The position numbers and the translations under genes were made by a program. This document shows, in pieces, positions 8,662-18,210 of a stretch of DNA of 64,000 nt. The stretch is from Peristeroidobacter soli (GTDB lineage: Bacteria; Pseudomonadota; Gammaproteobacteria; Steroidobacterales; Steroidobacteraceae). The stretch covers positions 248,001-312,000 of the forward strand of contig NZ_RYEV01000003.1 in the NCBI RefSeq assembly GCF_004138485.1, given 5' to 3'. Positions within the stretch are counted from its first letter, which is position 1; the number at the start of each line of letters is the position of its first letter. Under the pieces are notes generated by a model, which worked only from the letters and a program-made list of their open reading frames with translations, ran no database searches and had not been told where the DNA came from.

Positions 8662-10443
8662 CTAGCGGGGCGTAGTGGCCACCCGGAACACCGGATACAG
8701 GTTGTAACGCTCGTCCCACGACGAGTGGCGTCGATAGAAGAAGTCCAGCCGGGCGTTCGGATCGGCCGCGAACTTCGGATCGTCCAGGCGGCGCTCGAAT
8801 TCACGGCGCAGCGCCGGATCCTTCTTCAGCATTTCTTCGGCCACTGCCTCGGCCACGTACGCTTCCATATATTCCTTGCGCTCGAACGCGGTGGCGAAAT
8901 AACCCCAGCTCACCAGCGAGTCCGGATCGCGGGGTTCGAGCAGGGTCATCGCCAGCTCCGACCTGGCTTGCGCGATCGGCACGAACAGCGCGCCCGCGGC
9001 CACATCCCGCTTTTCCCTGGTCCAGTCGCCCTCGACCGAGAAGTTGCTGCGACCCTCAAAAGTCGAGCTGTCCATTGCCGCCTTGGTGGCACGAAACACT
9101 TCGACATCCGCTCCGGTCTGCGCCTGAGCGACCGTACGAAACTCGATGCCGTGCAGGGTGAGCTTCTCGGCGACCATGTGCGCATGGCTCGGCGGAACCA
9201 GATATCCGCCACGCGGCGCGCTCACGGTGATGGCCGGCTGAACTTCATCCCGCAACGGAATGCGCCAGATTTGTGGACGCTTATCGTTGTAACGGGTCAT
9301 CAGCGCGCCCGACACCGCCGAAGGCACGCGCTCATACTCGTAGCCGCGAAAGTCGATCGTCTTGACGTGCGGCGTGTTCGTGTACGTGATGTTTGCGGTG
9401 GATCCACCGATGCCTGCCGATTCGCGGTCGGCCGCTTGTGCCGCTGCCAGCCACTGCCTGCCGTCGCGCGCCGCCATTTCCATCAAGGAAATGATGGTGT
9501 GATGAGTGATGCGCACGCGGGTGGGATAGTCCTTCCACGAATGCGTTTCCACCAGGATGCCGAGGCGGTTGCGGCTGGCCCAGTACGCTTGTGAGAAACG
9601 TTTCGGGCCGACGGCCACGGCGAAACCCGACGTCGGGTCGTCGTCCTTGAGGAACGAGGGATAGAAGTCGACCGGCAGCGAGCCCTTTTCGGTGGCGCGC
9701 TTCATCAGTTCGTCGCGCACGGCCACGGCGACCTGGCGGATGGGTTCGCGCCCGGCCAGCGTCGGTGCGACGCTGTAAGAGATGTCGTGCTCGAACTTCG
9801 CGCCGTCGGTGACGTGCAGGTCGACATACAGGATCGGATCCCACTCGCCCAACAGACGCAGCATCGCTTGCATCTCGGGCGCCTCGGCCTTGACGTAGTC
9901 GCGATTCAAATTGAGGTTCTGGGAGGTGACGCGCCAGCCCATTGCTTCCGGGCCCACCTGATTGGGGCGATTCCAGCGGCCGAAGCGTTCATGGCCGTCG
10001 ACGTTGAACACCGGCACGAACACCAGCGTCGCGGTCTTCAGTGCATCCTTGGCCAGCGAGCCCTCGAGCATCTGGCGCAAGGCGAGGAAGCCCGCGTCCT
10101 TGCCATCGATCTCGCCGGCGTGAATACCGCCCTGCATGAGCACGACCGGCCGCCCGGCGCGATGCGCGGCGGTGGCGTCGAGCGTGCCATCGGCAGAGGC
10201 GGCCAATGCCAGCATGGGCCGGCCTTCGGGCGTGCGGCCGAACTCGAAACAGCGCACCTGCTGCGGCCACTGTTGCTGGAAGGCCGGACACAGGCGTTCG
10301 ACTTCCTCGTAGCGGCCGGTGCGCTTGTTACCGGACTGCTCGGCGACGGTGCGCAGGGAACTGGTACTCGGCGCGGCGACCGCTGCCACCTGGATGATCG
10401 AACAGATGAGCAGGGCGAGCGCGCTGGTTTTATGACCCATCAT
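8662..10443 (-). CDS. M14-family zinc carboxypeptidase-like peptidase, exported
   Basis: 593 aa with a signal peptide. The zinc site is recognisable: GGIHAGEIDGKD supplies the HxxE pair and YVDLHVTDG the third His ligand, with NVDGHERFGR and NLNRDYVKA (substrate-binding Asn-Arg) between them. The catalytic Glu is probably in ILVETHSWKDY. The long C-terminal region (about residues 380-593) is typical of large bacterial M14 proteins annotated as peptidase M14. Likely a periplasmic or secreted exopeptidase in peptide scavenging. It is divergent from the dioxygenase gene at 10550. Confidence 0.88.
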   Translation of the reverse strand: MMGHKTSALALLICSIIQVAAVAAPSTSSLRTVAEQSGNKRTGRYEEVERLCPAFQQQWPQQVRCFEFGRTPEGRPMLALAASADGTLDATAAHRAGRPVVLMQGGIHAGEIDGKDAGFLALRQMLEGSLAKDALKTATLVFVPVFNVDGHERFGRWNRPNQVGPEAMGWRVTSQNLNLNRDYVKAEAPEMQAMLRLLGEWDPILYVDLHVTDGAKFEHDISYSVAPTLAGREPIRQVAVAVRDELMKRATEKGSLPVDFYPSFLKDDDPTSGFAVAVGPKRFSQAYWASRNRLGILVETHSWKDYPTRVRITHHTIISLMEMAARDGRQWLAAAQAADRESAGIGGSTANITYTNTPHVKTIDFRGYEYERVPSAVSGALMTRYNDKRPQIWRIPLRDEVQPAITVSAPRGGYLVPPSHAHMVAEKLTLHGIEFRTVAQAQTGADVEVFRATKAAMDSSTFEGRSNFSVEGDWTREKRDVAAGALFVPIAQARSELAMTLLEPRDPDSLVSWGYFATAFERKEYMEAYVAEAVAEEMLKKDPALRREFERRLDDPKFAADPNARLDFFYRRHSSWDERYNLYPVFRVATTPR

Positions 10444-10549
10444 TAGTCAGTTCCTGTACGGGCAGGTGCGCAAGACTACTGTATTGGCCGGTCTGAATCT
10501 GTCTCGTTTCCTGCGCCGGAGGCGCTAAAATTACGCGTCGGCCGCCGAT

Positions 10550-11311
10550 GTGGTCCATTGGGGCGGTCGTCCGGAGTGCGCCTTGAAACTGAGCAGATCG
10601 AACGGGGATGCGGCAACGACGCTGCATGAAGTTGGCTGTGTGTTGTTACAGCCGGACGAGCTGGCGGCGGAGTGCCGCGTCGAGCTCGCTGACCTGGGCA
10701 AGCTGGCGCCCACCTGGAATCAGTTGCCTCGCGACGCGTATCTGCGCGACGGCGGTCGCTATCGGTCGCGGCGTCACAGTTGTTTCATTCAAGAGCAGGG
10801 CAATGGGCTGCAGCTCGTTCCTCATCGCGCGCACTGGCAGCCCACCGAGTACAACGCGCTTCACGGCGGCATGGAGCGCTGGTTCGAGCCCATGACCGCC
10901 GAGGTGCTGCAGGCGCCGGCGTGGAATCAGCTCATTAGTGGACTTGCCCGGCTGTTCGCGCGCGCGCGGCCTGTGCCGCGCTGGTATATCGAAGCTCATC
11001 AGTTTCGTATCGATACCGCCGAAGGCATCGGCCGGCCGACGCCGGAAGGCGCGCATCGCGACGGCGTCGATTACGTCGCCGTGATTCTGGTGAATCGTTT
11101 CAATGTGCGCGGCGGTGAGACGCGCGTGTTTGAAGCTGAGGGTACTTCCGGCGTGCGCTTCACCATGAGCGCGCCGTGGTCGGCGCTCCTGCTGGACGAC
11201 GCGAAGGTGATTCACGAGACCACGCCGATCCAGAACGACGGCCCGGGCGGCGTGCGGGACACCTTGGTGGTCACGTTCCGCGAGCGCGGGTTCCAGGCGC
11301 CCGGGGCTTGA
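10550..11311 (+). CDS. 2-oxoglutarate/Fe(II)-dependent dioxygenase family protein
   Basis: 253 aa. The facial triad of a 2OG-Fe dioxygenase is visible: HRD in EGAHRDGVDYVAVILVNR and the distal His in DAKVIHETTPI, followed by the 2OG-binding Arg in RDTLVVTFR. Overall it matches the family that contains bacterial free amino-acid hydroxylases such as isoleucine dioxygenase, so hydroxylation of an amino acid is the best guess, but the substrate cannot be read. GTG start at 10550; a TTG at 10583 is possible. It stands alone upstream of pyrF. Confidence 0.8.
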   Translation: MVHWGGRPECALKLSRSNGDAATTLHEVGCVLLQPDELAAECRVELADLGKLAPTWNQLPRDAYLRDGGRYRSRRHSCFIQEQGNGLQLVPHRAHWQPTEYNALHGGMERWFEPMTAEVLQAPAWNQLISGLARLFARARPVPRWYIEAHQFRIDTAEGIGRPTPEGAHRDGVDYVAVILVNRFNVRGGETRVFEAEGTSGVRFTMSAPWSALLLDDAKVIHETTPIQNDGPGGVRDTLVVTFRERGFQAPGA

Positions 11312-11417
11312 GCGCGCGTTATTGAATCACCAGTGCCCGAATGCGGCGGGCGCTCGGGCCTCCGGGCTCGCCGGGTGCGCTGGTACAATGGCTCGTCGCT
11401 GAACCAGGTAGCCGCTC

Positions 11418-12251
11418 ATGTCCACGTTCGCCGCCCGACTGCATCAGAAAATCGTCGAACACAGCCCGCTGTGTGTCGGCATCGATCCTTCGGCGGCACT
11501 GCTCAAATCCTGCAATCTGCCGGACACGCCCGACGGTGCGTTCGAGTTCGGCAAGCGCGTGCTGGAGGCGGCCGAATTCCGTATCTCGCTGCTCAAACCT
11601 CAGTCGGCGTTCTTCGAGCGTTTCGGCAGCGCCGGGTTGCAGGCGGTCGAAGAGCTGACGACGCTTGCACGCAGTCGCGAAGTGCTGGTGCTGCTCGATG
11701 GCAAGCGCGGCGATATCGATACCACGGGTGCCGCTTACGCTGAGGGTTATTTCTCATCGACGACCACGCTGCGCGTCGATGCGGTCACGACTCATGTGTA
11801 TCTCGGCCTCGCCGCGCTCGATCCGTTCCTGGACATTGCCGTGCGCGCCGAAGGCGGCGTGTTCGTCGTCGTGCGTTCCTCCAATCCAGAAGGCCGCGAG
11901 TTACAAACGGCTCGCCTGGCCAATGGCGAAACTGTCGCTCAGAACCTGTGTCGCGAGATCACTGCCCGCAATCGCAAGCAGGGGGAAGGGCTGCAGTACA
12001 TCGGTGCCGTCGTCGGTGCCACTTGTGACGATGCTGCCGAGACCGTGGATGCTTTGCCGCAGTCCTTCATTCTCGCGCCGGGCGTCGGTGCGCAAGGCGC
12101 AACCATTCAGGATGTGTTGAAGCGCATGCCCTCGGCGCGCGGTCGCGTGTTGCCGAATGTTTCCAGAGCGATCCTGGCGAATGGCGGCTCGGTCTCTGAT
12201 ATCAGAACCACCATCCGCAGCTTGCAGGAACAAGCCCGCGGACTGCTGTAG
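11418..12251 (+). CDS. pyrF: Orotidine 5'-phosphate decarboxylase (type 2)
   Basis: Last step of de novo UMP synthesis, OMP to UMP + CO2, cytosolic. 277 aa, the length of the type 2 PyrF group. The catalytic Asp-Lys-Asp motif is seen in LLDGKRGDIDTTG, with CVGIDPS near the N-terminus and a phosphate-binding APGVGAQG near the C-terminus. A TACAAT hexamer about 35 bp upstream of the ATG could be a -10 box. The next gene begins 9 bp after the stop, so the two are probably co-transcribed. Confidence 0.95.
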   Translation: MSTFAARLHQKIVEHSPLCVGIDPSAALLKSCNLPDTPDGAFEFGKRVLEAAEFRISLLKPQSAFFERFGSAGLQAVEELTTLARSREVLVLLDGKRGDIDTTGAAYAEGYFSSTTTLRVDAVTTHVYLGLAALDPFLDIAVRAEGGVFVVVRSSNPEGRELQTARLANGETVAQNLCREITARNRKQGEGLQYIGAVVGATCDDAAETVDALPQSFILAPGVGAQGATIQDVLKRMPSARGRVLPNVSRAILANGGSVSDIRTTIRSLQEQARGLL

Positions 12252-12260
12252 CCCATCGCC

Positions 12261-13130
12261 ATGCCGCTTGCTGCCGTACTGAGTCGCGCGTTAAAGACTG
12301 AGGTTACGGCAAGCTCTGAGCGGGTCAGCGGCGGCTCCATCAATTCCTGTGCTCGCTTCGACAGCGACATCGGTCCGTTGTTCGTCAAGTATGGCGAGCC
12401 GTCGAGTCTGGAAATGTTTCAGGCGGAGGCCGACGGGCTGAGGGAGTTGACCAGGACCGGAGCGGTGCGCATTCCTGGCGTCGTGGCAGTCGATGAGCTC
12501 GATGGCATGGCCTTCCTTGCGCTCGAATGGATCGAGCTGCGCACCGGCGTCCGCAGCAGCGCGGAATTACTGGGCAAGGGGCTCGCCGCCCAGCATCGGG
12601 TGACGCGCGATAAGTTCGGCTGGTATCGCGACAACACCATCGGCTCGACGCCGCAGTCCAATCGCGACAGCGCCGACTGGGTCGAGTTCCTGCGCGAGCA
12701 GCGGCTGCGTCCGCAGTTGGAGCTGGCGAAGAGCAATGGCGCCGGCACGGAGCTCCTCGATAGCGGTGAGCGTCTCTGCGAACAGCTCGCGCATTTCTTC
12801 ACCGACTATCGACCATCACCATCGCTGCTTCACGGCGACTTGTGGGCGGGCAATTGGGGCAGCGACGCGTACGGCTCGCCGGTGCTGTTCGATCCCGCGG
12901 TGTATTTCGGCGACCGCGAGGCCGACCTGGCGATGACGCGTCTATTCGGCGGCTTCGGGCCGGCGTTTTATGCGGCCTATCGGAGTGAGTGGCCGCTGGA
13001 TGCAGGTGCGACGTCACGAGTGCCGCTCTACAACCTCTATCACGTGCTGAATCACTTCAACCTGTTCGGCGGCGCCTATGGCCGACAGGCACAGGGGATG
13101 ATCCAGGGTCTGCTCGCCGAGCTGGCTTAA
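12261..13130 (+). CDS. Fructosamine kinase family protein
   Basis: 289 aa, aminoglycoside-phosphotransferase-like fold. The Brenner-type motif LLHGDLWAGNW carries the catalytic Asp and VLFDPAVYFGDREADLAM the Mg-binding Asp, both characteristic of fructosamine/ribulosamine 3-kinases. They phosphorylate ketoamines on glycated proteins, which then decompose (deglycation). It follows pyrF by 9 bp. The end overlaps the convergent DUF4097 gene by 4 bp. Bacterial members are mostly ribulosamine/erythrulosamine kinases; the exact substrate is not known here. Confidence 0.9.
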   Translation: MPLAAVLSRALKTEVTASSERVSGGSINSCARFDSDIGPLFVKYGEPSSLEMFQAEADGLRELTRTGAVRIPGVVAVDELDGMAFLALEWIELRTGVRSSAELLGKGLAAQHRVTRDKFGWYRDNTIGSTPQSNRDSADWVEFLREQRLRPQLELAKSNGAGTELLDSGERLCEQLAHFFTDYRPSPSLLHGDLWAGNWGSDAYGSPVLFDPAVYFGDREADLAMTRLFGGFGPAFYAAYRSEWPLDAGATSRVPLYNLYHVLNHFNLFGGAYGRQAQGMIQGLLAELA

Positions 13131-13903
13131 CTCTTCGCGGGAATTCGTACCCAGCCGCCGACGCGTTCGTACAGGATGTTGCCGCTGCCTTTGGCACGAA
13201 CGCCGAAATTGCCGCCGACATCGCTCACATCGACAGTGCCGGAGCTGTCGTTGTCGATGCTGACGTTCTTTTTCACATTGCGAATGGCAATGTCGCCGGA
13301 GCTGTCGGTAATGATTTTCACATCGCCGCGCACGTCTTCGATGTCGATGTTGCCGGAGCTGTCTGCCACTTCGACATTGCCGACGACGCTGATCACGCGG
13401 ATCTCGCCGGAGCTGTCGTTGATGATCAGATCGCCGTTGATGTTCTTCAACAGCTGATCACCCGAGCCGTCGTCGACCCTGGCCGCGCCGACATCGCTCA
13501 ATTCCAGGTCGCCGCTGGTGTCCTTTACATCGAGCTCCGAGTCGCGCGGCACTGTGATGTCCAGATCCAGCGAGGTGTAGCGGCCGAAGCTGAACATGTC
13601 ACCCATGCCTTCAGCCATCACCACTGTCAAATAGATTGTGTCGTTCTCACGGCGACTCTCCAGTGCGATCTTGCCCAGCAAAGCTTCGGACGAGGCGCAG
13701 GCGCGGCCCGTCGCCTTGACGTCGCCGTTCGAGTCGCCGCGAATCTTGAGATAGCCCGCGCCGGCGGACAGCACCACTTTCTTGACCGGGCCGTTGAAGT
13801 TGGCCGTGCGATCCGAGCTGAACTTGCATTCCTCCGCCCGAGCCGAGGCGGCGACGGCGCTCAGCAAACCGACGCTCAACAGCTGGGCCGCAAACTTCTT
13901 CAT
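13127..13903 (-). CDS. Exported DUF4097-type beta-repeat protein
   Basis: 258 aa from the ATG at 13903, which follows an AAGGAAG Shine-Dalgarno and begins a clean signal peptide (MKKFAAQLLSVGLLSAVAA, cut near ARA). The mature protein is built of strands around a recurring DSSG/DTSG/DGSG turn about every 20-23 residues (at least six copies: DTSGDLEL, DGSGDQLL, DSSGEIRV, DSSGNIDI, DSSGDIAI, DSSGTVDV), which suggests a beta-helix or solenoid as in DUF4097 adhesin-like proteins. Function is unknown; periplasm or cell surface is likely. Confidence 0.8.
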   Translation of the reverse strand: MKKFAAQLLSVGLLSAVAASARAEECKFSSDRTANFNGPVKKVVLSAGAGYLKIRGDSNGDVKATGRACASSEALLGKIALESRRENDTIYLTVVMAEGMGDMFSFGRYTSLDLDITVPRDSELDVKDTSGDLELSDVGAARVDDGSGDQLLKNINGDLIINDSSGEIRVISVVGNVEVADSSGNIDIEDVRGDVKIITDSSGDIAIRNVKKNVSIDNDSSGTVDVSDVGGNFGVRAKGSGNILYERVGGWVRIPAKS

Positions 13904-14001
13904 GAACGACTTCCTTGTGCGAATAAGTAAAGCTGAATGCTCATGCGCACAGGAACGGCTCATCCCTGGGCCATGCGGAGGGCAGCAAAGATAGGAGCTG
14001 A

Positions 14002-16182
14002 TCAGCCGGTTTGCAAAATTTTGCGGAGCGCGTTGGTCAGCAGCCGGCGCTGAATGGCCTGTGACAAAGAATCGGCACGAGCCAGGCCCATGCGTGCGAG
14101 ATGCGGCTGGACGGCGGGCACAGGCGATCCATTTAACAGTGCATCGAACAGTGTCAATACGCGACCCGACCACGACTGGGTCGAGGCTTGCAAGGAACGC
14201 AAGGCTTTGGAGAGCACGACCTCCTCGGCGGTGAAGTCGGTGCCGAACGGCAATTCAGCAAACAAGCCGCGCTCGCGCCACGGCGCGAATTTCCTGGCCA
14301 GCTGTTCTGGAGTATTGGCGCGCGCTGCTTCAGGAATGCTCCAACTCTTCGGCAATTTGCCGGCGCGCTGCGCGTCGGCGACGAAGGCTTGCTGGAATCG
14401 GGCGTCCATGAGGCCGACCAGTGCTTCGACGATCTCACGATCGGTGCGGCCACGCAGATCGGCGATGCCATATTCGGTGACGACGATGTCGCGCAGATGG
14501 CGCGGCACGGTGCAATACCCATAACTCCAGACGACGTTGGATGAAGTGACATCCCCGGCCGTGCGGGTCGAGCGCAAACAAAGAATGGAGCGCGCTTCAG
14601 GCAGCGCGTGCGCCATCGCCACGAAGTTATATTGACCGCCGACGCCGCTGACGACGCGTCCGTCCGCGAGCCCATCGGAAACGGCGGCGCCCAGGCCCGT
14701 GACCATCATCGTGGTGTTCACGAAGCGCGCGTAACGACGCTGTGCGACCTTCAATTCCCATTCATGCCCGTACAGCTCATTCACGAAGCTGATGCCGCGC
14801 ATCGCGAACATTCTGCGCTGCACGGCGGGCAGCTCACGCAGGCCAGCGTAGAAACCTTTCGGGCCGAAGAAGAAACCCGCGTCGGCGAGCACGCCGTTGC
14901 GCAGTGTTTCGCCCAGACAGTACTGCGCAATCTGTGCGCGTTGTTCGGGGTCGGAGAAAGTCGCTGGCAATTGCTGACCGTCCGGCGTGATCAGCACGCC
15001 GCGATCGTATTCGACGTCGTCGCGAAACAAGCCGACTTCACGGAATTCCTGGAAGTCGGCGAACGACATCCGGTTCATGCCCGCTTCGACCAGCGCGTCG
15101 AGCGTGTGCAGACTGACATTCTCATCGATGTGACCGTCGTCGATGAGTCGTTGTAGCTTGGCGCTCGGATAGACGCGACGTTTCAGGATGCCGCTGCGAT
15201 ACAGATCCAGGAAGCCGTCGGCCAGCATCTCGGTGCAGCCATACAGGCCGCGCTCGAACGGCGCGGTGCCGCCTTCGGTCTCGATGAGCCGGCGATGTCG
15301 GGCGAGGATGCCGGTCGATTCCAGGACCTCGCGATAAAGCGCAGGCTGCTGCTGGCGAAGCTGCAAGGCGTAGCAAATGCCATCGCCCAGCTCACCGATG
15401 CCCAGCTGCAATGTGCCGCCGTCGCGAATCAGCGTGCTGACATTGAGGGCGATCGCATGTTCCGTCGGCGGGATCGGCATGTTGGGCGGGCTGAACAGCG
15501 CCGTGTCCGGATCCTTGACCAGGAAATCGAACGTGTCGGCGGTGACCAGCGCGTCGCCGTACATGAAGGGCAGATCACGGTGCACCTGGCCGATCAGTAC
15601 GAACGGCTTGCTGCTGCCGGCCGCGCGCATCGCTGCGACTTGCGGCAACAGATCGGCGGTCATGTCCGCGTTGGAGCCGAGGCTCAGCAAGCCCGGCGCT
15701 TCGTTGGGCGGCGGAGCGGCGACGAGCTGCGCGATCACGTTGAGCCCACGGCGCAAGGCATCGCGCGCAATGTGTGTGTAATTGCTGCTCAGGTAATGCT
15801 GCTGTAAATGTTCGTTACGCAGCCAGGCGCCGGGTTCCATGTAGAACTCGAGCACTTCGATGTTCGCGGGCAGCTGCTGTCGCTCGATGAGCCGCAGGTA
15901 ATCGAGCTCGGGATAGTTGCCGAACACCCGACGCGTGAACGGCTCGATAAAGCGCTTCTCCAGATCGCTACGGCCGCGCGGTACTCGCAGCGACAGTGCC
16001 GTGATGATGGTGAGCTTTACATGAGGATCGGCAACGGCGCGGGCCACGAACGCGTTGACCAGCGTGTTCGGCTTGCCGATGGCGACCGGCAAACCCAGCA
16101 CGACATGCTTGCCGACGCGATTGAGCGTGGCTTCGACGCATTCGTCGGGTGCCGTGTATTTGAGCGGCGCGGCTGCAATCAT
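14002..16182 (-). CDS. Acetyl-CoA hydrolase/transferase family protein
   Basis: 726 aa, longer than the usual about 500-aa family members. N-terminal and C-terminal CoA-transferase-like halves are both recognisable (GKHVVLGLPVAIGKPNTLVN at the start; GGQYNFVAMAHALPEARSIL and VVTEYGIADLRGRTDREI toward the end). The last pattern is the typical acetyl-CoA hydrolase/4-hydroxybutyrate CoA-transferase C-terminal signature. Expected activity is transfer of CoA between carboxylic acids or acyl-CoA hydrolysis; the acyl group cannot be assigned. The extra length is mostly between the two halves. A single gene, 36 bp before the YceI gene. Confidence 0.85.
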   Translation of the reverse strand: MIAAAPLKYTAPDECVEATLNRVGKHVVLGLPVAIGKPNTLVNAFVARAVADPHVKLTIITALSLRVPRGRSDLEKRFIEPFTRRVFGNYPELDYLRLIERQQLPANIEVLEFYMEPGAWLRNEHLQQHYLSSNYTHIARDALRRGLNVIAQLVAAPPPNEAPGLLSLGSNADMTADLLPQVAAMRAAGSSKPFVLIGQVHRDLPFMYGDALVTADTFDFLVKDPDTALFSPPNMPIPPTEHAIALNVSTLIRDGGTLQLGIGELGDGICYALQLRQQQPALYREVLESTGILARHRRLIETEGGTAPFERGLYGCTEMLADGFLDLYRSGILKRRVYPSAKLQRLIDDGHIDENVSLHTLDALVEAGMNRMSFADFQEFREVGLFRDDVEYDRGVLITPDGQQLPATFSDPEQRAQIAQYCLGETLRNGVLADAGFFFGPKGFYAGLRELPAVQRRMFAMRGISFVNELYGHEWELKVAQRRYARFVNTTMMVTGLGAAVSDGLADGRVVSGVGGQYNFVAMAHALPEARSILCLRSTRTAGDVTSSNVVWSYGYCTVPRHLRDIVVTEYGIADLRGRTDREIVEALVGLMDARFQQAFVADAQRAGKLPKSWSIPEAARANTPEQLARKFAPWRERGLFAELPFGTDFTAEEVVLSKALRSLQASTQSWSGRVLTLFDALLNGSPVPAVQPHLARMGLARADSLSQAIQRRLLTNALRKILQTG

Positions 16183-16218
16183 CGGTGTGTCGTTACCGCA
16201 GCCGGGTCGTGGCCTGAC

Positions 16219-16803
16219 TCATGAAGCGCCTTTCAGTCGCAGCGAGAAGCGCACTTGCACGTCGTTGCCGACCGTGGACGTGTCCTGCCACTCGCCCTGA
16301 CCGACGCCGAAATCCAGACGTTTGATTTTTGCCGTGCCCTTCAGCCAGGCGCCGCCGTCCTTGCTTTCGAAGCTGAAATCGATGGGCACGTCCTTGGTGA
16401 CATTGCGCAGCGTGAGCTTGCCGGTGGCCGAATATTTGTTACCACCCTTGTCAGTGAACTTGTCGGCGACGTATTGCGCGGTCGGGAAGCGTTTGACGTC
16501 GAACAGGTCGGCGCCCTTGATCGTGGTGTCGCGCTCGCCGTCCTGCGTATTCACGGAGGCCGTGTCGATTTTCACATCGAAGCGGCTGGCCGCCAGGTTC
16601 TTGGGATCGAAGCTGATGTCGGCGGTGAACTTGTCGAAGCTGCCTTCGAACTGCGCGCCGGCCTGTTCGCCGACGAACGTGAGTTTGCTTTCCTTCGGCT
16701 GCAAGCTCCACGTGGCGGCAGCCAAGGCCGCCGCGGCGGCGAGGCCAGCGGCGAGACCGGCCACCAGCCGGCCGGCGAGACGATGAGATTTCGAGCAGAT
16801 CAT
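16219..16803 (-). CDS. YceI-family periplasmic protein
   Basis: 194 aa with an Ala-rich signal peptide. The mature part is a complete YceI lipocalin-like barrel (TWSLQPKESKLTFVGEQAG, FPTAQYVADKF, GKLTLRNVTKDVPIDF, LDFGVGQGEW), the fold that binds polyisoprenoids or amphiphiles in the periplasm. Its start codon overlaps the stop of the cytochrome b561 gene by one base (TAATG), so the two are translationally coupled. This pairing recurs in proteobacteria and suggests a link to membrane redox or quinone chemistry. Confidence 0.92.
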   Translation of the reverse strand: MICSKSHRLAGRLVAGLAAGLAAAAALAAATWSLQPKESKLTFVGEQAGAQFEGSFDKFTADISFDPKNLAASRFDVKIDTASVNTQDGERDTTIKGADLFDVKRFPTAQYVADKFTDKGGNKYSATGKLTLRNVTKDVPIDFSFESKDGGAWLKGTAKIKRLDFGVGQGEWQDTSTVGNDVQVRFSLRLKGAS

Positions 16804-17363
16804 TATCGATCCCGTTTCAGGTTGACCGGCAACATGCGGCGAAGCACGTTGTCCTTGTCGATGAAGTGATGCTTGAGCGCCGCCGCGATATGCAGCACCG
16901 CCAGCCAGAACAGTGTCAGCGCCAGCAGCTCATGAGTCTCGTGAAGAAAATCATAAGCCGGGCGGTTGGGCGCGATGAAATCCGGCAGGGTCACCAGGCC
17001 GAACCAGCTGACCGGAAAGTTGCGGGCCGAAGACATGAGCCAGCCGGCCAGCGGCGTGATCAGCAACAGCGTGTACAGACCGATGTGCGACACGCGGGCC
17101 GCGATTCTTTGCCACTGCGGAACATCCAATGGCTCGGCCGGCACCGGATTGAACCAGCGCCAGATCAGGCGCAGCAGGGCCAGGCCCAGAATGGTGATGC
17201 CGAACGATTTGTGCTGGGCGAGCACGGCGATTTTCGCCGGGCCCAGCGGCAGGTCGTCGGCCCGGTTGGCGAGAATGAACTGCACTATGATCAGGACGAC
17301 GATGGCCCAATGAAATAACTGCGCGACGACGCCGTAGCGCAATTCGTCGTTCTTCAGTTGCAT
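16803..17363 (-). CDS. Cytochrome b561
   Basis: Inner-membrane di-haem b protein, 186 aa from the ATG at 17363 (MQLKNDELRYG), a typical length with four transmembrane helices. Haem-ligand candidates are the His residues in AQLFHWAIV, AQHKSFG, LHETHELLAL and LHIAAALKHHF. Proteins of this family move electrons between the quinone pool and periplasmic acceptors; CybB oxidises superoxide in E. coli. The open frame extends upstream to 17573 but without a sensible signal or ribosome site. First gene of a two-gene operon with YceI. Confidence 0.9.
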   Translation of the reverse strand: MQLKNDELRYGVVAQLFHWAIVVLIIVQFILANRADDLPLGPAKIAVLAQHKSFGITILGLALLRLIWRWFNPVPAEPLDVPQWQRIAARVSHIGLYTLLLITPLAGWLMSSARNFPVSWFGLVTLPDFIAPNRPAYDFLHETHELLALTLFWLAVLHIAAALKHHFIDKDNVLRRMLPVNLKRDR

Positions 17364-17472
17364 CACTTTCGGGATCCAGTGGGTACTTAGAGACGACAGT
17401 GTAAGCGATTCGGGGAGCCGGGCCACCGGGCCTGCAAATCTGACACGATCGAAGGGCTCGAATGGATCAGGT

Positions 17473-18207
17473 ATGACGACAGATCGAATGAAATCAACTC
17501 GAATCGGCGCGGTCCTGGTGTTGTGCCTCGGACTTGTCGCTTGTCCGCGACCGGTGCGCCCACCCGCGCCCACTCCCCAAGTTCCGCCGCAACCAACGCA
17601 GCCCGCGCCGCCACCGCCACCCGCCGAGGCGGGCGCGACGGTTTACCAAGTCGATCCGCAGGCCTCGGTTCTGCATGTCTTTGTCTATCGCGGCGGGACT
17701 TTCGCTCGGCTGGGCCACAATCATGTGATGACCAGCAAATCGGTGACCGGTCGGGTCTGGATGCGTTCCCCATTCCCGGCGTCCGGTTTCGAGCTGTCGT
17801 TTCCCGTGGCGGACCTGATCGTCGACGATGCGGACGCCCGGCGCGCTGCCGGCAGCGACTTTCCTCCTGAGATTGCCGCCTCGGACAAGGAAGGCACGCG
17901 CAAGAACATGCTTCGCAAGGAAGTGCTCGACGCCGAGACCTATCCGAACGTCACCGTTAAATCGGCGACCGTCGTCGGCTCGTTGCAGGCGCCGAAGATC
18001 ACCGCGCGCATCACCATCAAGGACGCGAGCAAAGAGGTGGTCGTGCCAACCGACATCGTCGTGAACGGCGACCGACTCACCGCGAGCGGCGAGTTCGACC
18101 TGCTGCAGACCGACTTCGGCATGAAGCCCTTCAGCGTCGCGCTGGGGGCTTTGGAAGTTCAGGACCGGTTACACGTGCGCTTCAACCTGGTCGCGGTCAA
18201 GCGCTGA
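17473..18207 (+). CDS. YceI-like lipoprotein with Pro-rich linker
   Basis: 244 aa. An N-terminal lipoprotein signal (VLCLGLVAC) is followed by a Pro/Gln/Ala-rich linker (about residues 28-50) and a divergent YceI domain (VYQVDPQASVLHVFVYRGG, FARLGHNHVM, ETYPNVTVKSATVVG, GEFDLLQTDFGMKPFSVALG). It is divergent from the cytochrome b561/YceI operon, with 109 bp between the starts, so two YceI paralogues flank the cytochrome. The GHNHV segment with two His residues is common in this YceI subgroup. Confidence 0.85.
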   Translation: MTTDRMKSTRIGAVLVLCLGLVACPRPVRPPAPTPQVPPQPTQPAPPPPPAEAGATVYQVDPQASVLHVFVYRGGTFARLGHNHVMTSKSVTGRVWMRSPFPASGFELSFPVADLIVDDADARRAAGSDFPPEIAASDKEGTRKNMLRKEVLDAETYPNVTVKSATVVGSLQAPKITARITIKDASKEVVVPTDIVVNGDRLTASGEFDLLQTDFGMKPFSVALGALEVQDRLHVRFNLVAVKR

Positions 18208-18210
18208 CGT

